Shown one piece after another: positions 20,645 to 33,202 of a stretch of 64,000 bases of DNA. Origin of the DNA: Adiantum capillus-veneris. Taxonomy: Eukaryota > Streptophyta > Polypodiopsida > Polypodiales > Pteridaceae. Every line of letters begins with the position of its first letter. Position 1 is the first letter of the stretch. Location of the stretch: positions 109,652,469 to 109,716,468 of the forward strand of contig CM043951.1 in assembly GCA_014529385.2 (NCBI GenBank), read 5' to 3'. The notes beneath the pieces were generated by a model. It made no database searches and was not told where the DNA came from. It was given only the letters and a program-made list of their open reading frames with translations. The position numbers were made by a program, and so were the translations under genes.

Positions 20645-22110
20645 AAACGGACACTGTTTTCCTTGATTTTATGGATTATTTGTCCTAAAATATTGTGTAA
20701 TAACAAGATGACACATGACAAACACCAAGACGAGCCTCAAGTGTGTGTATATATCTAAAAAATAGAGGGTTTTAGGCAAAAAGCGAGAAAACGGAGCAAT
20801 CTGACAAAAAATACTACGGATTGATGTATATAATGGGTTGTTATGATATTACCTAATTATCTCAATTTTTGATAATTTCCGGGTCAAGTTAGATATTTTT
20901 CTTTATTTTTTATTGTTTTCAGCCAAAAACAAAGAAAATAGAAAAAGCAAGTGAAATAAAACTTTGGCAACAAAAGAAAAATACAGGAGTGATCAATAAG
21001 AAATTGACAACTTATGGTGAAGACGGGGTGCAATTATGCAAAAAAGTTGGGAAAAGCCAAATTGGCAGATCTTTGGCCAATTGATAAATCTTTCAAAAAT
21101 AGAGCAACCGGAGTCCAAATGCATAAATTTTTGAGTCTAAAGTACATATCACAACAAGATAGGAGCACATGTCAAATTTGGTAAGAAGTGGTCCAGGAAC
21201 CCCGGTATAAGTTCTTTTGGGCCCATTTAATAGCTCATTTTCACTATTCACAAGTGAGAGAGAGCTTGAGAGACCTAGAGCGATTGGATCTTCTGCGACT
21301 TCGTACGATGCACATGACACACCGACCGGCACCAGATACGAGAGGTAGAATCGTTACCATAAGCTTTTCTTGTTCTACACTCTCTTTTCGCGAAAAAACT
21401 TTGAGAATCGGCAATGTAGCTTCGCAAGAAAGAAACTGAAAAGAGCCCGCAATGCATCAACCACCCAACTGGTTGCTACGAGACTTGATGGGAGGTTAAC
21501 CCTAAGCTAAAAGAACACCTCTATGACCTCCAATGAGGGTTTGGGTCAACCAAAAAAACCCTAACCTTTTCGGACACGCCAAAGATTAATCAGAAACGAA
21601 TTGCCAAAACGACACAAAAATTTAAGAGAAGATACATCTCAAGCATGTCTATAAGCCAAGTAAGTCTCCGTCCAAATCGACCATCAAAAAGTGGGTCAAA
21701 ACATTGGGCAAGGCTTCGAGGCCGCAAAGCAAACTTCAAAGGCTTCATCGACATATCATCAACAACCAATATATAAGATCAAACGTCAAGAAAAATTGTC
21801 GTCGACAGTCTCCTCAACAAAAGACGCTATTTGAGCGACAAATCATCAAAAGGGGCATATGTGAGTCCAAAGGATTCATTATAGCCACAGGAGGATTCCT
21901 AGAGACATCCACATGCGGGGGAAATAGAGATCAAGATGAATCCGTAAGTTAACATGGCCACAATGGAGAAATTCCTTCCGAAGACTGAAATACCAAGAAG
22001 AGAGTTTCAAAACTGATCACTTGACTTTTTTAAAGTGAAAAACAGATAGCAGAGCTTAAGGCACAATCACCAACCACCTCAAAGCATCAATATCAGTTTT
22101 TATCACAGTA
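20645..22110. other. Non-coding stretch, possibly LTR-derived
   Basis: No supported gene. GTGAGAGAGAGCTTGAGAGA at about 21252-21271 is reminiscent of the GA-rich part of the LTRs at 54917-55742 and 56182-57131, so a diverged LTR of H1 or of the next element may lie here. I found no clear TG...CA ends and no TTGGCGCC primer site. Confidence 0.35.
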
Positions 22111-23877
22111 GACTTCATACGCGTATATAGTCTCACATACAATTTTTGCACAAGAAACACTCATGAATTCACAGCATCATTCTGCATACCCTCTAGATGC
22201 AACATACAAAATTTCATTGAATCTGGAGCTATAACAGGCACCCAAGAACCAAAAAATGCAAAGTCTCAACCTAATCTCAATATTTGACTTTAGATTTATA
22301 AAAATGGCTCCAAATCATGTGAAATTTTGTGCACAACATAAACCTAGCCCAAACATCATATGATTATGCCCAAAAATGCATTCTTTAAAATACTCATATA
22401 GAGACTAGCCCAAATATCATAAACCTAGCCCAAATATCATATGACTATGCTAAAAATACGTGTATAAAGACTAACTCTGCAATAAGGGAGTGTTGCTAAC
22501 AAACTGATCATCCAAACTTGTAAAGTATATCATACCAAGCCTCTACACCAAATTGGGAATGTATTGGACATCACTCACTTCATTATCAAAAACAAAGTGT
22601 CATAGCCTAATTTATGGCCTTAAGCTCAAGAATACTTACCCAATTTCATGGGTGCACCTATCACATCCTTATAAACCTCATGGACTAGGTCTGCAGCAAG
22701 TCTAGGTCAAGGATTCTCAAGGAAACTTTATACACGTATAAAATCTAGAAGCCTTGATATGGCTGGCTAGCTGGGATTTAAAGCCTTTAGCTCTTGGAAC
22801 ACATCATCATGAGCCCTCTAACACACATCAATCACAATTGGAGGTGATGTGACCTTCATTCATTCAAAAAAGCTAAACATGTGTAATGACATCTTTTGAA
22901 GCCTTTTAACAAAGTCCACTAGTTCAAAGTCATATCAGAATTCATGGACACTTTACACAAGCCATACAACACCAGCCTGTGGAATTTCTAACTATTTAAC
23001 ATCAAGAGTCTTTATATACGTATAAAGTCTAAGCTGCCATATTGCAGCAAAACCAAGAAATTCTCAGTTGTGGTTTATGCATCATGTTGCATACAATGCA
23101 TACCTTCAATTTGGATAGGTTTGAACTAGATAAAGACCACTTGCAGTACAAAAGCAGAAAGTTACTCCTATGGAGTAATCTAGACCCATCCAATTAGCCC
23201 ATACCCAAATGAGGATCAGAGTGATAATGCGAGTTCCAGACACCAAAGGAAGCTATAGAAGAAGCCTAAGTCAGAAAACTCAAGGATGACTTGATATGCG
23301 TATGAAGTCTCCCATTGATGAAATGAGACAGCGAGGCAAAACTCTACTCCAAGGATTTTATCCGAACAAAAGTAACCCAAAGCTCAAATCCCATCAAATT
23401 TTGTGGCCATGTACCCATCTTAACCCTAATATCGGAATCCCAAGCTCCATAAGTGAAATCTGGCTCCAAACCGAGGAAGAGAATCCAAAATCCAATTTCA
23501 TTGTCACAGATGGGTATAATATGCTAGTGACTACTTACACTGAAAGTTTGAGTCATTTGTAACATAGTAGACTTCATACGCGTATAAAGTCTCACTGCTT
23601 TGAAGATGAACCTGGAAATCAACCTTGATCAATCTAAGCCTCCACAGCAGGATTATGAGGACATCTACCGAATTTCATCCCATTTAAGCCTCATATACCT
23701 AGAACTCAGCCAAAATCTAGTTTCAAGCCTGCAGGGAGTTCTAGTGGTCACAGCTTATCTAAACAATATCCAAATTGAAATCCAGATATATATTCATGAA
23801 GTACATGATGGATGTTGCACTTATGTGAACTATCACTCTGTTTTGAGGCACTTAGACTTCATACGCGTATGATGTCT
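22111..23877 (+). repeat. Phased array of TCATACGCGTATGA palindromes (leader of eORF element)
   Basis: Six motifs of the form GACTTCATACGCGTATGAAGTC occur at 22111, 22724, 23008, 23288, 23570 and 23855, plus a weaker one near 22454. From 22724 on, the starts are 284, 280, 282 and 285 bases apart. Between the motifs the sequence shows no credible ORF. The array lies just upstream of the eORF at 24070. The same palindrome core forms the array at 57672-58386 in front of a gag-pol element. Confidence 0.88.
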
Positions 23878-24069
23878 CATAACATAATTCAACACCCAAA
23901 AGCAATCATCATCATATGCACTGCACCCTTAGGCCCTAGTTAGACCGTTTTCAATTTATAAGTCATTTGGAGAGATAGAAACTAAGAAAATGCAGGATTA
24001 TCTAACTTAATCCTTTGAAGTGTCCACAGGATTTATGGAGGCAGTAAATCACCAGCAAAGAAGAAGAGG

Positions 24070-26059
24070 ATGTCTGTAAAAGACATTATTGCGGCCAGTG
24101 AACCCTATACACTACCAGAGGAAACACTCAAGCCTGTGAAGGCCTTGGTAGATGAGGTCACATTAGAAAAGGAAGGGATTGTAGTATATCAAGGCATTGT
24201 GAGAGACACACAAGGCAGCACAGTGGATATCCCAATGAATCCACGGGAGATGTTAGAAATGGCCAATAGAGAAGAGAACCTCCACCAGCTAGAAAGAGCG
24301 GACCTTCATAACTTCTACAAAGCACCACCAGCAGGTGTAGATGTTTAGAGAGTATATGAGCTAGTCAGCTCTATTCAAAAAGATGCCAAGGCCGTGATAA
24401 CAACTTTGGATGGCCAAAAAACATATGCTCTAATCACACCTCAAACCATAGTAGATGCACTTGGGCTACAGAATAGGGGAAGCTCAGTTTGAGAAAGAAG
24501 AGAGGAGGTGAAGGTCTATGCACAAAAAAAAAAAATCAGACATTCTAAGACCTGGTGGACCCAAGGGCTGCAAAGATACGAAAACTCTACAACCAATAAT
24601 TCCATGTTTGCAGCAAGAGGCCACAGAAATACACAACTCCTCCCCATGTTGTGGCAACAACTATAACATGAGCTTTGAAAAGCAACATACCCAGAGAAGT
24701 GAACTACGCCCAATACGTGCATGAACAAGTGGTTGGCATGGGCATGGAAAAGCCCAAGTACATTTGAGGAGGGGAAACCTTGACGAAGATTGCATATGAG
24801 ACAATCGGAGCAAGAGGACATTGGCTAGAGCCACCAACATAGAATGAGTGGTTCAAAGTGAAACCTGATATCGGAGATGAGCCGGTAAAAGAAATAGCTC
24901 CACCCATCAACATCAGGCTAAGAAGAAAGTTGCAAATAGTGCTTGAAGACGAGCATGTGGAGCCACCAAGGAAGACAGGGAAAGCAGCATTGGCCAGGGA
25001 ATCCAGACCCAAGGAAACACACAGTCAAAAAGCTGCTCGGATTGAAAGATTGATAGAACAATTCAGAGCATTAAAAGGAGATTTTGAAGATACTGGGTGA
25101 CACACCCGGCGAAGGTTGGAGAAAGCTCCTCCAAACCACTAGAGGACCAGTTTGACCAGGCAAATGAAGAGACGAAAAGGATACTTGATCAACAAAATTT
25201 AGAGCGTTTCAAGTACAGAATATCAAACAAAATTTAAAAGAAACATCAGAAACACAGGAGAAGAAGGATCAAGAGGAAGAGAAGAGGAAACACCATCTTC
25301 ACCACCAAGTTCTCCCACACCTCCTCCGAGCCCAAAACCATCTACACCCGAACCCCAATCTTCACCAAAAGCAAAAGAAGAGGCAACATCTGCACACAGA
25401 GATCAGGAAAAGGATGAAAGAAATACTTATAAAGATCTCATCAAGCTGGATATACAATGACAGAGGCTTCTACAATAGTTTATGGTACTCTGAACCCACC
25501 ATGGGCTGCAAGGGAAGAAGGAGAAAGACAAGAGCTCCCCAGAAACAAGAAAAGAGATGATGAAGTGGAAAACAGGAAGGTAGACCATGAGTCTCAAAAA
25601 AGAGCTCCAGATAGATACTTACCACAACCCGGAGTGCCAGGGATGGTTCAAGTCCCCACAGTGCCTCAATGGAGGTCTTTGTATGACCCCTACCGAGCAC
25701 TACCTGCTGGAGTTATGATCACTACGGGTTATCAGGTTCCATTGGCTGGTCCACTCAACATACCCACAACTAGAAACCTGGTAGCAACAACTGAAGACAT
25801 AAGAGCCGCCTATCAAATACTGGACAGAGTCAAGACACGGTCTCTTACCATTGCTGAAGAGAACAACATGCTGCATACAAGGGATGATAACATGAAAATG
25901 GAACATGAGAACCTCTCAAACCTGGTACAAGATACCCACCTGAGAGCCAAAGAAGCAACGAAGGAGCTCGACACTCTTAATGCAATACTAAGGGAATCTG
26001 AGAGAAAAAGAGACACTCTCCTACTAGAGATGACTGAAGCCTCGAGAGTAATCAAGACT
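24070..26059 (+). pseudogene. eORF, N-terminal and coiled-coil part (plus-strand element)
   Basis: First coding region after the palindrome leader. It starts MSVKDIIAASEPYTLPEETL at 24070. It then runs through broken frames: YELVSSIQKDAKAVI (about 24353), GGETLTKIAYETIG (about 24765-24810), IRLRRKLQIVLEDEH (about 24879). An open stretch at 25457-26059 holds PGVPGMVQVPTVPQW and a long heptad-rich coiled coil ending ...MTEASRVIKT. Counterparts on the minus strand (30283-31425) include GGPMLTRIAYHALG. The middle part is reminiscent of the 'putative plant transposon protein' domain; I am not sure. The frame is cut at 26060 by an insertion and continues at 53407. Not gag, not pol; function unknown. 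Confidence 0.7.
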
Positions 26060-26938
26060 TGTTTGGTGGATACAGGCGTATGCACACCAAACCTTGTAAA
26101 CAGTCTATTTTTCGAAGAAAGCCATGTAATTCAACTTAGGATGAGTTGTAATCGTGATGTAATTAGGCATACCCTCTCTACTTCTTTGAATCTACACCCT
26201 TGTAAGATCGGATGGCCGTGGGAAAGCCCCCTTAACTTTTAAAGTCAAAACCCTTAGTTTTAAGAGGAGAATTATCATTAGCAAAAAGGGAGTTGAAAAC
26301 GTGCACTCTGGAGGCCTCTTACTGCTACAAATTGTAATCTTCTTTTCTCTTGAATTGGTAATCAGAAATTGTTTCTGAATAGCACATTGCGTTCCTTGTC
26401 TCTTGCTCTACAATCTAAGTGTAATCATTTTCAGTTCTGGTGGTTCACGACGCATTTTTTGTGAGCTAAATGCATTGATTTGGAGGTTAAAATGGTTGTT
26501 TTTTGATGTTTTGACCATGGATAAGTGTTTCTATGCTTAAGGAGGACCTTTCCAAGTACTTCTGTTTCAGTTTTTTGCACATTTTTCGTGATGGATCGTG
26601 ATTTATGTACCCTTCCCAGATGGTGACAGAACTTGGTAGGATTGAGCCCTTAAGTGTTGTGATACCTCTCCGTAAGTTTCATTGCATTCCGGATTTGTTT
26701 AGATGCCGAAAAGGTGTGATGACCTAGGGTGATGAGATTGGACGCATACTGATTGTCTGACTAGGAAGTGGTTGATTTGCTTTTGTCATAGAACGAGTAG
26801 CCCTCTGAGTTCACTTTGGTGAGATTGACACTTTCATTAAGTCTCCGTGCCCCATCCCGAGTCGCTTCGTTGCATATTGACATTATGTTAGTACAAAAGA
26901 GCTATGATGCAGACATCCGTTGTGGTGACCCGCTAACA
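26060..26938 (+). mobile_element. LTR, plus orientation (left arm of inverted pair)
   Basis: Starts TGTTTGGTGGATACAGGC and ends GACCCGCTAACA; 879 bp. It matches the reverse complement of 26969-27877 over its length, with a roughly 12-bp indel near the start. A primer site follows at 26939. A decayed copy of the palindrome used by the minus-strand leaders (GATGGATCGTGATTTATGTAC) lies at 26590-26610. Confidence 0.9.
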
Positions 26939-26957
26939 TTGGCGCCGTTCCTGGGGA
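26939..26957 (+). promoter_or_regulatory. Primer-binding site, Tat/Athila type
   Basis: TTGGCGCCGTTCCTGGGGA directly follows the LTR. It differs by two bases from the site at 57133 (TTGGCGCCGTTGCCGGGGA). The element it served is cut off 11 bases later by the inverted LTR. Confidence 0.85.
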
Positions 26958-26968
26958 AAGAAAAGAAA

Positions 26969-27877
26969 TGTTAGCAGGTTGCTACGACGGACATCTGCAG
27001 CATAGCTCTTTTGTACTAACATAATGTCAATATGCGAGGAAGTGACTCGGGATGGGGCACGGAGACTTAATGAGAGTGTCAATCTCACCAAAGTTAACTT
27101 AGAAGGCTACTCGTTCTACGACAAAAAAACATCACCCACTTCCTAGTCAGACAATCAGTATGCATCCAATCTCACCACTCTAGGTCATCACGCCTTTTCG
27201 GCATCCAAACAAATCCGAAATGCAACAAAACTTAAGGAGAGGTATCACAACACTTAAGGGTTCAATCGTACCAAGATCTGTCATCCTACCGAGTTCTGTC
27301 ACCATCTGAAAAGGTACATAAATCACAATCCATCACAAAAAATGTGTAGTAAACTGAAACAAAACTACTCGGAAAGGTCCTCCTTAAGCATAGAAACACT
27401 TATCTATGGTCAAAACATTAAAAAAAAACCATTTTAACCTCCAAATCAATGCATTTAGCTCACACAATGCATCGCGAACCACAACAAAATTGAAAATGAT
27501 TACACCTGGATTGTAGAGCAAGAGACAAGGAACGCAATGTGCTATTCGGAAGCGAATTCGGATTACCAGTTAAGGAGAAAAGAAGATTACAATTTGTAGC
27601 AGTAAGAGGCCTCCACAATGCACGTTTTCAACTCCCTTTTTGGTAATGATAATTCTCCTCTCAAAACTAAGGGTTTTGACTTTAAAAGTTAAGGGGACTT
27701 TCCCACGGCTATCCGGCCTCTTACAAGGGTGTAGACTCAAAGAAGTAGAGAGAGTATTGTCTAATTACATCACGGTTAAAACTCATCCAAGGTTGAATTA
27801 CATGGCTTTCTTCAAAAAATAGAGTGTTTGCAAGGTTTGGTGTGCATATGTATGTATACACCTGTATCCACCAAACA
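26969..27877 (-). mobile_element. LTR, minus orientation (3' LTR of minus-strand element)
   Basis: On the minus strand it starts TGTTTGGTGGATACAGG (at 27877) and ends CTGCTAACA (at 26969). The polypurine tract GGCAGGGGGGAA precedes it (27878-27889 on the plus strand as TTCCCCCCTGCC), so it is the 3' LTR of the minus-strand element whose eORF lies at 27950-31425. Confidence 0.9.
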
Positions 27878-27889
27878 TTCCCCCCTGCC
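27878..27889 (-). promoter_or_regulatory. Polypurine tract
   Basis: Minus strand GGCAGGGGGGAA adjoining the LTR start at 27877. Confidence 0.85.
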
Positions 27890-27949
27890 TATTCATTGCA
27901 CGTCCTCGTGCAAGCTGTCTATGAGCGAGTCTACTGCCTTCTTTCGAGC

Positions 27950-30900
27950 ATTTTCTGAATTTCTGAGCTCTTGCTTCAATCTTGACTTTGGTGGCCAGCT
28001 CTCTGAAGGGATTATTACTGAGGGTACTTTGGTAGGCGATGTGGCGGGCTGACAGATCTTTTGTCATTGGATTGAATATGGAAGAGTCCACTTCAAAGAA
28101 GCCTGTCATGAAAGCCTCTTCGATGGTCTACATGTAGTGAGAGGACAAAAACATGACTCTTGCATATAATCCCATGATGACATTCCTACTTGGGATTTCT
28201 ATCTCCATATTCCAACAAATACCCAACGTACCTTCGACAAAAACTTGCCAAGGATGCTCTGCTGCTTCGATATCACTGAAAGTTGTAATGCATGTGATGA
28301 GCATTTTGGCAATCTTTACAAGCATCTGATAGGCAAGATTTGGGATCTCCTTCATCATGTTGATTACCCCTTTTAGAGTTTGAACGATGTACTGCTCGGA
28401 TGGTGGGTTGTTATTGAGAGGTTTTGTGATTACTGGGTAGTTTAGCACCGTTGGTCTTTTGCTTTGCTAAATATAAAAACTGTCCGAGGATCGCCGTCTG
28501 TTGATGGGACAGTAAGTGGGGTCCATCCTGAGATGCTGTGAAGTGTTCCTGTAATAGGTTTCATCGGTTGATAACTGATCAAATCATTTTTTCCGCCAGA
28601 GGGGTTGATTGTCTATCATTGTCTGAATCTTAAGGGCCGTAACAGGAACCTCCCTATAGTCCCCTTTGCTGTTTGGTACAGGTTCGCGGACATCTTTTGC
28701 TGCCATAATTTAACTTCTTGTTGCATCAATGGCAGTGCGATCATCTCGTGCCCGTGATTCTTTACTACCTCATCTGAAGTGATCATGAAGAGGGTAGTCG
28801 ATTCTAACACCTTCAATTCATATTGCATATAAGATTTGTGCAAAGGATCCTTTACTTTTGAGATCCAGCGCTAAATTTCATCCCTTGTCGACTCCGAAGT
28901 GGATGTCATGGTTGGATCTCCAAATTCCTACGTTCCTTTTCCCGTGCTGGTAGTGGGCACCTCTGTTTGATGAGCTTCAAACGTGGATTGTTTGAATCCT
29001 CCTCCTTGCTTAAATTCCCCTGGGACCTGCTAATATTTTGTTTGATATGCTCTTAGAGTTGCTAAATCCCCTCTTGTCTCAGCCAACTACCTTTTTAATT
29101 CTTTGATTTCCTCATCCTTGCCTTGTTGTAGGACCCTATGACCTGCCGTCATGATTTGTCTGTCATATTTCTCTTGTTCAAGGCTTCTTTCAACTCTTTG
29201 ATTTCTTGACTCAAGGAGGTAGATCTTGCAGTCCTCGTCGAGGAGGAGGGGGTCTCTTGTATGGCCAGGAGCTGAGTCAGAGATCTGCTAACCACCGCAT
29301 ACGAGCCTTGTAGATTATCATTTTGTTCTCTTTCTCTGGTTAGCTCCTTCTCCAGACGTTGCTGCTTGACCTGCAATGCGGAGTTTGCCTCATTAGATTG
29401 TTGCACTTCCTTGTAATAGAAGGCTGCATTCTCTTGTTCTCTTTGCAACTCCGATTGTGCCTGGAGTTGTGCCTTCTCTAGTGCCTCTATTTGTTGCTTT
29501 AGCTGCAAGAACTCTGCTGCTGTTTTAGATTCTTCTTTCTTGGTATCTTCTAACTCCTGCTCTTGTAAATTGTAAAGAGCCCTCTGACATTGAAACTATA
29601 GCTTAATCTGCTCTAAGTGAGCGTCAATGTCAAAGGATTTAACTATCTCCGCTCCTTCCTCCATGGCCGCTTGTGAGCGTGGCGATCTTGGCCTATGCTG
29701 GCCTTTTTGACCCTGATTCGATTGTTTAGCCGTCTCAGCTTGCTTTTCTCTTTGTTTACAATCTTCTAGAGCAGTAGAGGTTGTGGCGGGCTTTGTTTGT
29801 GCAGACTCCGTCTCTTGATTCTTTTTGTGTTCCGTCTGCATTTCCTCAACTCCTTGTTCTGTCAAGCCTTCAATTTTTTCCTTCCCTTTTCACGAAGTCT
29901 CTGGAGTTGCCTCAACGTCCTTGGGAGAACCAAGGTCTTGACCTTCCTGGTCCTGTGTGTCGTGCTGTTACTCTCCTTGCGAGTGATTTTCCTCTTTTTT
30001 GCTTCGATTAGATTCGTCAAATGATTCGAGATCATCGACACATGGCTTCTTTGATTCTTCTTTTTGCCTTTGCTCCATCTTTCACTTGAGTTCATTGTGA
30101 ATGCGCTCTCGCATGGCACTCGAAATCTCCCGTTTTTCTTCAGTTTCCTACCTCTTTTGTTACTTGATCCTTTCTAAAGCCGTTGTTTGCTTGTGTAGCA
30201 GTGGAATATTCTTGGCTTCATCCTCTTCTTTCTCATCATCCGCTTCTGTTCCTTGGGTTTGTTTTTTATCTTGCTTTTGCTGTCAGAGCTTTTCCCTCAA
30301 TGTCTGAGCTTCTTCCATTGTCCTCCTGGCATGAGTAATGGGGATAGCCTTTGCCACGTGCGCAGTTTTTTTTTTCAACGGGGTATATCCAAGTGTGTAT
30401 GGGCTGTTCTGCTCCTCCTCCGAAGTCTGGTACTCCGAAGGAGTGTCTCTTGGGTGGGACCCTTCTTCCTGGCTACTTCGAGCATCTGACTCGGTCTTCT
30501 TGCTGTCAGAATCCTTTAACGGTGCGCTTTGCCTCGTCTGTTTAACTTCTGGTTTTCGCCTTGTAGAAGGTCCTGCCACTGGTCTTATAGCTCTTTTAGA
30601 TCTGTGGATCAGATCTATCTGCGCTTCGGCAGGTGGTAGATCCTCGAATATTCCCAGTGCGTGATAAGCAATACGCGTTAACATTGGTCCCCCGTTCATG
30701 TAAGCTTTACTTTTTTTACTCCCTTTCAGATTTTCTTCCATAATAGTGTCAAGAAGATAGTTGCCAAAATCACAACTGACCACTCTACCTTCAGCCAAGC
30801 CCATTGCCATTACCACGGCCATGTGCAACAAAGGTTCGGTATATCTAGGTGGATTTTGCACCTTGAAATGTTGCGATATAAGGTGCAATGGCAGTTCAGA

Positions 30901-31425
30901 TTCTGAGTATATAAGGTCTTAATACGTCATCTTGTGGCCTTGTTGCTTCAAAAAGGCTTTATCATTGTCTATTGCCTTCATCTTTTGCAAGAGATTGTGC
31001 GTCTCTTGCGACAGGTGGAGGGCTTCATTGATAATTTCTGTTGTGATATTTACCTTGACGACTGCCCCATCCTTGTCCATCAATGTTGCTTCCCCATTGT
31101 ACAAAATTGAACTTATAAGCTCGTGAGCTCGTCTGAAGTCCATACCCCAAGGAGGCAGTCGTAAGAAGTTGTCTAGTTGTAGGCACCTGTCCCCTGCTTG
31201 CACTTCTGGCTTTTGGTGCAAAGTCTACATGTCATGTGGAAAGACTGTGGCCTTTACTATTTCTTCGTCTACTGCTTGAAACCTTCCAATAAAAATGTTC
31301 ACCGGAATTGCTTCAAGTACCTGTTCGGTGATGTGAGCTTTCCCATTTGATGAGATATCGGTTATCTCATAGGGTGCACTCCCTTTGTGATTTCCTTCAA
31401 GGCATCTTGTTGTCAATTCTAGCAT
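27950..31425 (-). pseudogene. eORF of the minus-strand non-autonomous element (M1)
   Basis: Series of minus-strand frames that together form one protein of about 1,100 residues. From the N-terminus: 31425-30919 (ITEQVLEAIPVNIFIGRFQA; HELISSILYNGEATL), 30888-30283 (FGNYLLDTIMEENLKGSKKS, GGPMLTRIAYHALG, then Ser/Glu/Lys-rich disorder), a charged region 30119-29596, a coiled coil 29508-29149 (QLKQQIEALEKAQ, REREQNDNLQ), 28843-28616, and a C-terminal block 28448-27950 (RVMFLSSHYM, EEAFMTGFFEVDSSIF). The C-terminal block matches 54690-54770 of the plus-strand eORF (RIMFLSSYHM, EEAFYTGFF). No gag, zinc knuckle or enzyme motif. Function unknown; it could be a structural or accessory particle protein. 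Confidence 0.72.
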
Positions 31426-31602
31426 TGAAAATAAGTTTTAGCCAATGATCAGGACTGTCAAAAAGTGTAAACTCGACCATAGAATGAAAAATGAACATAA
31501 CTTTGTTAAAACTACTCCAAATTTGACCAAATTTCACTAGTGCATCTAGGATTAATATAGAGACAAGAATGTAATGTAACAGATGAATTTTGGCAAAAAG
31601 GA

Positions 31603-32836
31603 ACATGGATCGCAATTCATGTTGGAAAGAATTTTGAAATTCTAAATTTGGGAAGTTATTCCTGGGCATATGGGGATGCTACTGAGCAATTTTCTATGGA
31701 TTTAGGATTGAAGGTACATGGATCGCGATCCATGTTGGGCAACATTTTGGAAATCTGATGATACCATCTGGTATAGTGCAACTAGATTATGCCTTGGTCC
31801 AAAAGTTTTGGGATTTGGATCAATGGTTTGACACTTGGGCTAAATTTTGAAAATCTTTTGCAGACTTAGAGGTTTTTGGCATTTTGAAGTGGATTTTGGG
31901 ATTCAAATGGCTTGAAACTCCATCGCTTGTCTTTCTTGAACATACTGAATCAAATGGTATGGTTTTTACTTATATTGGGCAAAAAGGTACATGGATCGTG
32001 ATCCATGTTGAACAAAATTTTGATACAGTTCTTGTGCACATTTGTTCCTATAGGTTTTCCTAGTACACTGGTGAAATTTTTTCAACTTTGACATGTTTTT
32101 CCTTATTTTGTCCCATTTTCTAGTTTATGGCCATGTTTTCTCCGTTTTGACCACATCTATTTCTGACAACCATTTTTGGACTCATGTTTTGCCTGAGATC
32201 TATCATTGTTTGGATTTTTGATGATTTAGGTCTGTAGCTCATAGCTTTGCCTGGCTCCTTGGAAAATTCTATCAGACACTGAATCCTTTTGAGAAGATAA
32301 TTTGAATATTGCAATTTTTACCATTTTGCAAGTAAACCTTTTCTTAGTTTTGATTCTTCCACCATCCTTAGGTTACATTTGCTTGTTGATAGACTCCGAG
32401 GAGAGTGTGAAGTATCCCAATTGACTTTAGCAGTAATTTGAAAACTTGTCAAGACTCTATCTTTAGCCTTTCTTTATGGGTCTTGCTGGTATTTCAGCAT
32501 TTGACCTTTCATGAGTTTTTCTTTGGGATCCCACCTTTTTTTCTTGTGAAAATGACCAAAAGACCATTTGCAGACTGAAAGTAGAAATCCTAGAGGATTT
32601 GGTGATCTTAAGAGCACTCCTTGTGATCATTTTGCAACACTAGTACTACTTTGTACATTGTCCAGCTAGTGAGCCACTTTTACCTTGATTTTGGCAAAAA
32701 GGAACATGGATAGCGATCCATGTTGAAATGCATTTTGAAAAACCAATTATAGGATTTCGTTCCTTGCCAACTGTGGATTCTCTTGAACAATTTTCTCTGA
32801 TTTTAGGGTTTGGGGAACATAGATCGCGATCCATGT
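31603..32836 (-). repeat. Array of ACATGGATCGCGATCCATGT palindromes (leader of M1)
   Basis: Five copies at 31603-31622, 31716-31735 (perfect), 31989-32008, 32704-32723 and 32817-32836. Starts are 113, 273, 715 and 113 bases apart. Flanks are also conserved (plus strand: GCAAAAAGG before, TGG and ATTTTG after). Most variant bases are C/G to T/A within the CGCG core. The array lies between the LTR side and the first ORF of the minus-strand eORF element. Confidence 0.9.
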
Positions 32837-33126
32837 TCCACCACTTTTCTCTGTTGTTTCTACCTTGTCTGATTCTGTCAGCTAATTGGGGTCTACTGGT
32901 GAAATATTTTTCGTTTTTGATGAGTTTTGGACTTCCTCAATGGCCCTGTTAATTTGCCAATTTTTTGACTTTGTACTCCTTTGATATTTTGTTTTGGCAT
33001 TGTTGATGTAGTATGGGACATACACACACGCTCTTGCAAAGTTAATGATCATACCTGTCAAATCTGGTATAGTAAAATCCACCGAGGTGGTCGCAGTGGG
33101 CAAAAACAACTCCGGAAACTCTATGC

Positions 33127-33202
<76 letters not shown>

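Noticed and set aside
21093-21460. Overlapping ORFs of 60-83 codons
   Set aside because: Overlap on opposite strands, no recognisable motif, in a probable LTR-like or untranslated stretch.
22111-23877. CRISPR array (regularly spaced short palindromes)
   Set aside because: Spacing of 280 bases, eukaryotic context and spacers related to one another rule it out.
27798-28052. Plus-strand ORFs over the minus-strand eORF (also 29781-30664)
   Set aside because: Antisense shadows of the minus-strand frames that have a homologue on the other element.
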